Made by a program: the position numbers and the translations under genes. Positions 1 through 6,017 of a stretch of DNA of 8,174 nucleotides are shown one piece after another (position 1 is the stretch's first letter; each line of letters opens with the position of its first letter). Below the pieces are notes generated by a model. It saw only the letters and a list, made by a program, of their open reading frames with translations. It was not told the origin of the DNA and did not search any database. The stretch is from Draconibacterium sp. (GTDB lineage Bacteria; Bacteroidota; Bacteroidia; Bacteroidales; Prolixibacteraceae): NCBI GenBank assembly GCA_027011835.1, contig JALUZN010000280.1, positions 1 to 8,174 on the forward strand. Direction: 5' to 3'.

Positions 1-43
1 ACAACATGCTTATAAATATTTTTCTATTTATGATGAATTTCAT
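1..43 (-). CDS. Start of a probable second RND efflux permease (partial, cut by left edge)
   Basis: An ATG at 43-41 opens a frame that runs off the left edge and reads MKFIINRKIFISML. A short charged amphipathic start followed at once by a hydrophobic segment is how RND permeases begin (cytoplasmic helix, then TM1). The complete permease just upstream starts in the same way. Upstream of the ATG the same frame is closed by a TAG within about 30 nt, so this is the first available ATG. It is preceded by a purine-rich run (AGAGAGAAGA), a plausible if non-canonical ribosome site. It lies 64 nt after the stop of the RND gene on the same strand, and I see no strong terminator hairpin between them, so it is probably in the same transcript. 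Only 14 residues are visible. That it is coding is likely; the family is an inference from the N-terminus and context, and another inner-membrane protein is possible. Confidence 0.55.
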   Translation of the reverse strand, partial: MKFIINRKIFISML

Positions 44-107
44 TCTTCTCTCTTTGTATTGAAACGCCTTACCGGCACGCTAATGACTCTGATTTTACTA
101 ACAATGG

Positions 108-3100
108 CTATCTCTTCACAAATAAATTTTTAAACCGGTCTAACACATCGTAAACACAAGGAATAACAATAAGCGTTAACAATGTCGAAGTTATTAATCC
201 GCCAATTACGGCCAGTGCCATTGGCGAGCGTAACGAAGCACTTTCGCCAAACCCAATTGTTAAAGGTAAAAGTGCCAAAACGGTTGTTAAACTGGTCATT
301 ATAATTGGCCGGATTCGTTGTTGCCCGGCCTGCAAAATGGCCTCTTTTCTGTTCAGTCCTTCGCGTATTAACTGGTTTATCCGGTCCACCAAAATAATGG
401 AGTCGTTCACTGCAATTCCAACCAGCAGAATAACACCGATTATTGCCATTATATTAAATGTTTTCCCGAGGATAAAAAAGATTAAAATACTGCCCACAAC
501 GGCAAGCGGAATGGTTAGCAAAATTACAAACGGGTGAATAAGCGACTCGAATTGCGAAGCCAAAACCATATAAACCAACACAATTGAGAGCAACAACGCA
601 AACCCGAGATTGGCCATCGACTCTTCGCGTTTTTCTTCATCGCCGGTTACTTTTATCCGGTAATTTGGCAGCAAATCGATGGTGGCTGTTGCCTCGCGAA
701 TCTCTTTTGAAACGTGGTCGAGAGCAACTCCGGGTTGCAGTTGAGCAGTAACTTTACCAACGCGGTTTTGGTTGCGGCGGAAAATCTCTTTTGGCGAAAC
801 ATCGTACGAAACATCGGCAATTTCGTTCAGTCTGAAAACCTGTTCTCCCGACTTAATAATAAGCTCGTTTATTTCGTTCACTCCTTTTTCGGGAACTTTA
901 ATTGTGATGTCCTGCATTTGCCCAGCTTTTTCGAGCTGACCGGCACTTTTCCCTTCCAGCTGGTCTTGCACCTGCGTAATAACCGTATTTATATCGATGT
1001 TGTACATTCCGGCACGCATACGGTCTATTTTTATCTCCACTTCGGGGGCACCGTTTTCTATCGATGTTTGCACATTCAACAAACTGCCAATTCCCTCCAT
1101 CTTCTCTTTTACCCGGTTTACAACCGACTCAATTTCGTCTAAATCTTCGCCTCGAACTTCAACCACAACCGGTGCTTCGTTGGTGCCAAGAATGGCTTTT
1201 AACGCACTCTCCTCTTGCGAAAACTTAATTTCAAGTCCTTCAATATTTTCCGACAGTTTGTCGATGGTTGCAATAATACTTGCTGTCGATATTTTTGAAT
1301 CGCCCTTTAAAATTACCTTAATCTCGCCGGTATTTTCGCCTTCAAAAACCGAGTTTTCGTTTCCGCTAATTCCGTTCGACGGTCCCGCCTGAGAATAGAT
1401 TTTATCGAGGTTGTCGCCCAAATAATCGATTAAAATACGCTCAATGTTTTCAACAGTAGATTGGGTTCTTTCCAGTTCGGTTCCCTCCTGCAACTTCAGG
1501 TTTATGGTTAACTCTTTGGTTTCTGTTTTTGGCATAAACTCGGTACCAATTTTAGGAACCAGTGCAAATGCAGCAACAATCAAGAGGGTTGAAAGAATAA
1601 GCACCATCCATTTTATTTTTAGAATTTTTTCGAGGAAACGGCCGTAACCACTTACCCGAACCGATTTTGTTTTTACCGGCGATTTCCGGTTGCGGTAAAA
1701 CCGGTGGTACATCATAGGAATAAGAAAAATGGCAACCGCCAGCGACGAAACCAGCGAAAAAGCCACAGTCCACGCCTGGTCTTTAAACAACTCGCCCGAT
1801 GCACCGTGCAGATAAACAATGGGAAGAAAAACAATAATAGTTGTTAATGTAGATGCAGTAATTGCACCGCCAACCTGCGATGTGCCAACAATTGCCGCCT
1901 CTTTTACACTCATCCCGTTTTCGTGGTTGCGAAATATATTTTCCATAACAACAATGGCATTGTCAACCAACATTCCCGCCCCCAAAGCAAGTCCTCCAAG
2001 GGTCATAATATTAATGGTAAGATGGTTGAAATACATTAAGTTGAACGTGGCAATAATTGAAATTGGAATGGCAATACTTACAATTAAAGTGGTTCCGAAA
2101 CGGCGAAGGAAAAGGAACAAAATAACCACGGCAAGTAAAATTCCAATAAGTGCTGTCTCTTTTACCTCGTCGATGGCATTGCTGATAAATTTCCCCTGGT
2201 TGCTGATGCGGGTGAATTTATAACCGGGCAGAGCTTTCTCTATTTTTACCAGCGCTTTATTAATTTGCTCAACCGATTTTACGGTGTTAAACTGTGTCTC
2301 TTTATAAATTGAAAGGCCGAGACAGCGCTCGCCGTTAATATGAACAATATTATCGGGTTTTTTATTTTCGACCCTCACCGTTGCAATATCTTTTAAATAG
2401 ATGGGTGCCCGCTCGGAATTATTTTGCCCGTTTGCAGCATTTGCCTGAACATTTTTATACCCCACAATTAAGTTGTTAAAATCGTCGGTATTTTGCAGCA
2501 TTGAAACGCCTTTAACAATGTACTGAATTCCCATTTCGCTAATTCGCCCGCCCGACACATTCCGGTTAAAATTCTGAATGCGTGAGCTTACCTCTTCCAT
2601 CGAAAGATTTAGTGCTTCGAGGCGGTAAATATCGGTTTCAATAATTATTTCGCTCTCCTCTTGCCCTGTAAGTTCTACTTCGGCAACACCCTCTAAACGA
2701 ACCAGTTCGTTTCGGATATAGCTTTCGGCAACCTTCCGAAGTTCATTCATATCTTTAATTTCCGAATGTGTAAGTTCGAGAACCATTACCGGCATTGTAT
2801 TCGGGTCGTGCTGAGTAATTGTAAGTTCGTCAACTTCCGGGTTTTGGCTTACCGGATTCAGCTCTCGTTGAAGGTCGAGAAAGGCCTCATCCATATCTTT
2901 GTTCCAACCATATTCTACGGTAATTTGCGCCGAGCCAACGCGCGAGACAGAGGTAACCTGAACCACATTCGACTGGCGAATTGCCCGCGATTCAATCTCC
3001 TCAACAAACTGTTTTTCCATCTCTTCCGGCGGCCGCTCTCCCGATTTTATCTCCACAAAAATACGTGGCGAGTTGAGGTCGGGAAAAAGATCGACACCCA

Positions 3101-3197
3101 ATTTATCGTACGATATGTAGCCGAGTAGCAAAACTCCAAGAACCACCATCAGCACTGTTACCGGGTAATCGACAGAAAATTGTGTTAATTTTTTCAT
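108..3197 (-). CDS. RND family efflux permease (AcrB/HAE1-like inner-membrane pump)
   Basis: This is a full-length 1029-residue RND transporter, the usual size. It is the proton-driven inner-membrane part of a tripartite pump that moves substrates from periplasm or membrane to the outside. The layout is typical: TM1 at about 12-32, a periplasmic loop at about 33-345, TM2-6 at about 347-500, TM7 at about 529-547, a second periplasmic loop at about 548-860, and TM8-12 at about 861-1015. Family signatures include DLFPDLNSP (36-44), GMLVDNAIVVMEN in TM4 (408-420), ASQFESLIHPF (880-890) and RIRPIIMTSLTTVLALLPL in TM11 (961-979). In the proton relay only the first TM4 aspartate is kept (Asp412); the second is Asn413, and the AcrB Lys940 position in TM10 is Asn931 followed by Asp932. 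The ATG at 3197 directly precedes the MKKLTQFSV helix, so the start is well placed. The gene follows the adaptor gene after 206 nt. Multidrug-type export is more likely than metal export, but the substrate cannot be read from the sequence. Confidence 0.96.
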   Translation of the reverse strand: MKKLTQFSVDYPVTVLMVVLGVLLLGYISYDKLGVDLFPDLNSPRIFVEIKSGERPPEEMEKQFVEEIESRAIRQSNVVQVTSVSRVGSAQITVEYGWNKDMDEAFLDLQRELNPVSQNPEVDELTITQHDPNTMPVMVLELTHSEIKDMNELRKVAESYIRNELVRLEGVAEVELTGQEESEIIIETDIYRLEALNLSMEEVSSRIQNFNRNVSGGRISEMGIQYIVKGVSMLQNTDDFNNLIVGYKNVQANAANGQNNSERAPIYLKDIATVRVENKKPDNIVHINGERCLGLSIYKETQFNTVKSVEQINKALVKIEKALPGYKFTRISNQGKFISNAIDEVKETALIGILLAVVILFLFLRRFGTTLIVSIAIPISIIATFNLMYFNHLTINIMTLGGLALGAGMLVDNAIVVMENIFRNHENGMSVKEAAIVGTSQVGGAITASTLTTIIVFLPIVYLHGASGELFKDQAWTVAFSLVSSLAVAIFLIPMMYHRFYRNRKSPVKTKSVRVSGYGRFLEKILKIKWMVLILSTLLIVAAFALVPKIGTEFMPKTETKELTINLKLQEGTELERTQSTVENIERILIDYLGDNLDKIYSQAGPSNGISGNENSVFEGENTGEIKVILKGDSKISTASIIATIDKLSENIEGLEIKFSQEESALKAILGTNEAPVVVEVRGEDLDEIESVVNRVKEKMEGIGSLLNVQTSIENGAPEVEIKIDRMRAGMYNIDINTVITQVQDQLEGKSAGQLEKAGQMQDITIKVPEKGVNEINELIIKSGEQVFRLNEIADVSYDVSPKEIFRRNQNRVGKVTAQLQPGVALDHVSKEIREATATIDLLPNYRIKVTGDEEKREESMANLGFALLLSIVLVYMVLASQFESLIHPFVILLTIPLAVVGSILIFFILGKTFNIMAIIGVILLVGIAVNDSIILVDRINQLIREGLNRKEAILQAGQQRIRPIIMTSLTTVLALLPLTIGFGESASLRSPMALAVIGGLITSTLLTLIVIPCVYDVLDRFKNLFVKR

Positions 3198-3403
3198 ATG
3201 TTAATAATTAGAATCAAGATACTAGAATCAAGACACAAGACAAGAAATTAGTGCTTTAACTTAATCGTGCTCCTGTGTGTGAAATCTTTTATTATAAATG
3301 TTTCATTTGATTTATATTACATTCACGATGTGGAATTTACCGACACAACAGTCTTTCTCAATCGCTCTCTTGTGTATAAAACTCATTTGCATTCAACCTG
3401 CTT
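3198..3403. other. Intergenic gap between adaptor and RND permease genes
   Basis: This 206-nt stretch is much longer than the 21-nt and 31-nt gaps elsewhere in the cluster. The only structure I see is the tandem repeat at its left end, listed separately. No convincing stem-loop terminator and no good match to the Bacteroidota promoter (TTTG, then TAnnTTTG) stand out on the minus strand. A 26-codon minus-strand frame (3392-3312) shows no start-site or protein features that support it as a gene. The gap could hold a secondary promoter or an untranslated spacer within one transcript; the sequence does not decide this. Confidence 0.6.
3210..3244. repeat. Short tandem repeat, 14-bp unit, next to the RND start
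   Basis: On the plus strand AGAATCAAGATACT (3210-3223) is followed directly by AGAATCAAGACACA (3224-3237). The two share their first 10 bases exactly. A degenerate continuation, AGACAAG (3238-3244), keeps the same word pattern. Read on the minus strand it is a run of CTTGATTCT-type words ending about 12 nt before the ATG of the RND permease. The junction of the two units, GATACTAGAATC (3218-3229), is nearly palindromic around CTAG. It is too short for a transposon end. It could be a degenerate member of a dispersed intergenic repeat, a regulator site or chance; this is inference. Confidence 0.55.
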
Positions 3404-4462
3404 TTACAGAATTACTTTTACTTTCGACTTGTCGCGCAGAGTTTCAAATCCTTTAATAATCAGCCGGTCGTTGGGTTTTAATCCTTCCAGAATCTCAATA
3501 TCATCCTGATTTTCGATTCCGGTAGTAATGCGGCGGTCGTCGGCTGCACTGTTCCGGCCAACCACAAACACATATTTCCCACGACTTCCATTCAGAATTA
3601 CATTTTTCGGAATAACAATAGCACTGTCTTTTTGGGCGGTAATAATGTTTGCTTTTATAAACATTCCCGGGCGTAGTTTTAGTTGCGAATTGTTAATCTG
3701 CAACTTCCCGCTAAACGTTCTTGTTTCGGAACTAACAATTGGCGAAAGCTCGGAAACCGTACCTTTTATTGTGTCTTCAGAGAGTGTGTAGCTGGTAATT
3801 AAAACCTGTTGTCCCAATTTTATTTCGCTGATATTTTTCTCGGGAAGATTAATTTCGACATACATTTTTTTGTAGTTCATTAAACTTACCATAGGTTGTC
3901 CGGTAGCAACTTTTACCCCTTGCGTGTAATAGGGCAACTCAACTATCGTTCCCGAGAAAGGTGCAACAATTTCCATTTTTGCCAAACGAATTTCGGCATT
4001 CTCGTAATCGTTTTTTGCATTGGTTGCCGTTAGTTCGGCATTCCGTAACTCGCGCAATGTAATGCCGCCTTTATCGTACAACGACTTCGATTTATCGTAC
4101 TCCTGCTGCGAAATTTCGAGGCTGAGTTTTTTCGAATCGATGGCAATTCCGTTTAAATACTCTCTGTCTTCAAGACGAATGATTACCTGCCCTTTTTCAA
4201 CTCTGTCGCCCAGTTTAAAACGCTTCCCTGTTTTTGGATTTAAAAGTAATTTGTATGCGCCGGTTATTTCCGAATTCAATACCGTTTCGGAAACTGCTTT
4301 TGCGGTTCCGGTGGTATTTATAAATTGCTTAATGCTTTGCAATTTTATGTTCGAAACAGAAACAGGCACTGCCAACTCGGTGGTTTCGGTGGCAGGCTGG
4401 TTGTTGCAAGCTGCTGCAAAAACAACAATACCCGCTAATAGAAATAGTTTTATTTGTCTCAT
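3404..4462 (-). CDS. RND efflux periplasmic adaptor (HlyD/MFP family), lipoprotein
   Basis: This 352-residue membrane-fusion protein bridges the RND pump and the outer-membrane channel in the periplasm. The N-terminus is a lipoprotein signal peptide, MRQIKLFLLAGIVVFAAAC, with the lipidated cysteine at 19, so the protein is probably anchored by lipid to a membrane. Next come the first half of a biotinyl/lipoyl-like domain (about 60-100, with GDRVEKGQVIIRLED at 85-99), a short alpha-helical hairpin (about 101-163), the second lipoyl half (IVAPFSGTIVELPYYTQG, 165-182), a beta-barrel domain with the characteristic LRPGMFIKANI (263-273), and a membrane-proximal domain (VIPKNVIL, 283-290, onward; GLKPNDRLIIKGFETL near the end). 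The adaptor is complete and of normal size. Its ATG lies 31 nt after the TolC-family stop, with an AT-rich leader and no Shine-Dalgarno site, as is usual in Bacteroidota. The hairpin is fairly short, which may limit how it docks with the channel. Family assignment is firm; substrate is unknown. Confidence 0.95.
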   Translation of the reverse strand: MRQIKLFLLAGIVVFAAACNNQPATETTELAVPVSVSNIKLQSIKQFINTTGTAKAVSETVLNSEITGAYKLLLNPKTGKRFKLGDRVEKGQVIIRLEDREYLNGIAIDSKKLSLEISQQEYDKSKSLYDKGGITLRELRNAELTATNAKNDYENAEIRLAKMEIVAPFSGTIVELPYYTQGVKVATGQPMVSLMNYKKMYVEINLPEKNISEIKLGQQVLITSYTLSEDTIKGTVSELSPIVSSETRTFSGKLQINNSQLKLRPGMFIKANIITAQKDSAIVIPKNVILNGSRGKYVFVVGRNSAADDRRITTGIENQDDIEILEGLKPNDRLIIKGFETLRDKSKVKVIL

Positions 4463-4493
4463 CTTATCTGTTTTTTATTTAATTTCTTACACG

Positions 4494-5996
4494 TTATTTT
4501 TTCTTATCTTCCGATAGATACAGCTCGGCCGGAACAATCTCTTTGTTTTGTTCAAAATCGTAAAGGGTCTGTATTTTCAGGTTTAACAGTTCTATTTTAT
4601 AGTTAATTAACGACTGGCTGTATGCAATTTTCTTTTCGGAAAGCTGGGTTTGAAAGAGGTTTAAATCCATTCCGGTTAAATCGCCGTTTTCGTATCGTTC
4701 TAAATTAATATCGTAAGTTAACTCGGCATTTTTTACGTTTTTCTTTGCAATTTCTATCTGGTTTAACTGGTTTTGTAAATTCCGGTAAACCTGTCGTATT
4801 CCAACAATAATTTGTTTTTTCTGTTCCGAAAGGTTTAACTCCTGCGACTGTATAGATGCCTGGGCAGCTGCAATACGAGCCTTTTTTTCGCCCCAGTCGA
4901 AAATTGGAATATTAAAACTGAGAGCTACCGATGGACTACTTGTTGGGGCATCGAAAATCTGGTGGAGGTTTTCGTTGTCGCCGGTAATTCCCAACCTGAG
5001 GTTTACATCGCCTCTAAATTCGTTTAACGACCGCGTTTTAATTAAATCGAACTCGCTGTTTTCCACATCTATTTCGCGCTGACGCAACTCCATTCTCGAG
5101 TTCAGCCCGTTGTTAATGGCCTTTTCTAAATCAACCGGAACCGGATTTGCACTAATATCGGCAAGAATTACGATGTCTTCAAAAAGGTCCATTCCAAGGT
5201 ACAATTTTAGTTGGTCTTTTGCATTTTCAAACGTTACCTCGCTATTTTGCAATTTCGATTCGGCCGTTGCCAAATTTAGTTCGGCCTGGTACAACTCTTC
5301 GCGGGCTGCCAGTCCGGCATCAACTTTATTTATAATTATATCGTGACTTTTTTTTGTATTCTCCAGCTCCTCTTTTGCTATAGAGAGATTCATTTGAGTC
5401 ATATAAACATTATAGAAAAACTGTGTTACATTTTTTTCGAGGTTTAAACGCTGCATGGCGTAACTTATGTTTGCATTTTCGTAACTCAACTCCAGCTGTT
5501 TCAGCTGTAACTTTAACCGGTTGTAAGTGAAAATTGGTTGATTTAATGTTAGAAACAGATTGTTGTAAAACACTTTACTTTCCGAGTTGTTGGCGGTTGA
5601 GTTACTTGCCTGCCAGCCAAATTCGTTCGAGAGCGAGATGGTTCCGTCGGTAAGTAAAATAGGTTGCGATACCAAAAAGCGCGCATTCGATTTCAGGTTT
5701 TCGTTGGTGTACCATTCCGAAACGCGCGTGTCGAAACGGCGCTGATTACTGTATGAGACCGGAGATACGTCGAGCGAAAACCGTGATTTCAGCGCAGCAC
5801 GCTGGGCTTCGAGGTTTTTTTGAAATCGTTCGAGATTTAGCAGCGACTGTTGTAAATCGGGGCTCCCGGTTTCGGCAATAGCCATGGCTTTGTTCAGCGT
5901 AATTGCTTCTTGTGCAATGGCTGCCGAAACACCGAGTACCAACATCAGAAATACCGCTGCTGCTTTTTTTATCCGTTTAAAACTTACTCTTCTCAT
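4494..5996 (-). CDS. TolC family outer-membrane efflux protein
   Basis: This 500-residue outer-membrane factor would form the trimeric beta-barrel and periplasmic tunnel through which the RND pump and adaptor discharge. Residues 1-28 form a signal peptide (basic start MRRVSFKRIKK, hydrophobic core, then AIA before Gln29). The mature part shows the two-fold internal repeat of the family. Repeat one has ITLNKAMAIAETGSPDLQQS (32-51), a beta-strand pair around RFLVSQPILLTDG (106-118) and NLFLTLNQPIF (146-156), and long helices at about 160-268. Repeat two starts at about 288 (LEKAINNGLNSRMELRQREID), carries SVALSFNIPIFDWGEKKARI (356-375) as its strand-to-helix turn, and has helices at about 376-475. 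There is no lipobox cysteine, so it is not an OprM-style lipoprotein. The ATG is 21 nt after the stop of the upstream M1-like gene, suggesting co-transcription. The channel gene comes first and the pump last, an order I associate with Bacteroidota RND operons. Confidence 0.95.
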   Translation of the reverse strand: MRRVSFKRIKKAAAVFLMLVLGVSAAIAQEAITLNKAMAIAETGSPDLQQSLLNLERFQKNLEAQRAALKSRFSLDVSPVSYSNQRRFDTRVSEWYTNENLKSNARFLVSQPILLTDGTISLSNEFGWQASNSTANNSESKVFYNNLFLTLNQPIFTYNRLKLQLKQLELSYENANISYAMQRLNLEKNVTQFFYNVYMTQMNLSIAKEELENTKKSHDIIINKVDAGLAAREELYQAELNLATAESKLQNSEVTFENAKDQLKLYLGMDLFEDIVILADISANPVPVDLEKAINNGLNSRMELRQREIDVENSEFDLIKTRSLNEFRGDVNLRLGITGDNENLHQIFDAPTSSPSVALSFNIPIFDWGEKKARIAAAQASIQSQELNLSEQKKQIIVGIRQVYRNLQNQLNQIEIAKKNVKNAELTYDINLERYENGDLTGMDLNLFQTQLSEKKIAYSQSLINYKIELLNLKIQTLYDFEQNKEIVPAELYLSEDKKK

Positions 5997-6017
5997 TGTG
6001 TTTGTATATTTTATAAT

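Noticed and set aside
44..107. Possible terminator after the RND gene (GCC/GGC pairing near 66-76)
   Set aside because: The stem would be about three base pairs with no following U-run on the transcript; not a credible terminator.
714..1142. Plus-strand open frame of 142 codons
   Set aside because: It lies wholly inside the RND permease gene on the opposite strand, and its translation shows no family features; it is an antisense shadow.
1819..2223. Plus-strand open frame of 134 codons with hydrophobic stretches
   Set aside because: The hydrophobicity mirrors the transmembrane segments of the RND gene on the other strand; no independent evidence for a gene.
3312..3392. Minus-strand 26-codon frame in the gap between adaptor and permease
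   Set aside because: Very short, no ribosome site, no signal or membrane pattern; expected by chance in AT-rich spacer.
3267..3509. Plus-strand open frame across the intergenic gap into the adaptor gene
   Set aside because: It overlaps about 100 nt of the well-supported adaptor gene, has no ribosome site and no recognisable domain.
4020..4517. Plus-strand open frame of 165 codons across the adaptor start
   Set aside because: Antisense to the adaptor and its junction with the TolC gene; no domain or start signal supports it.
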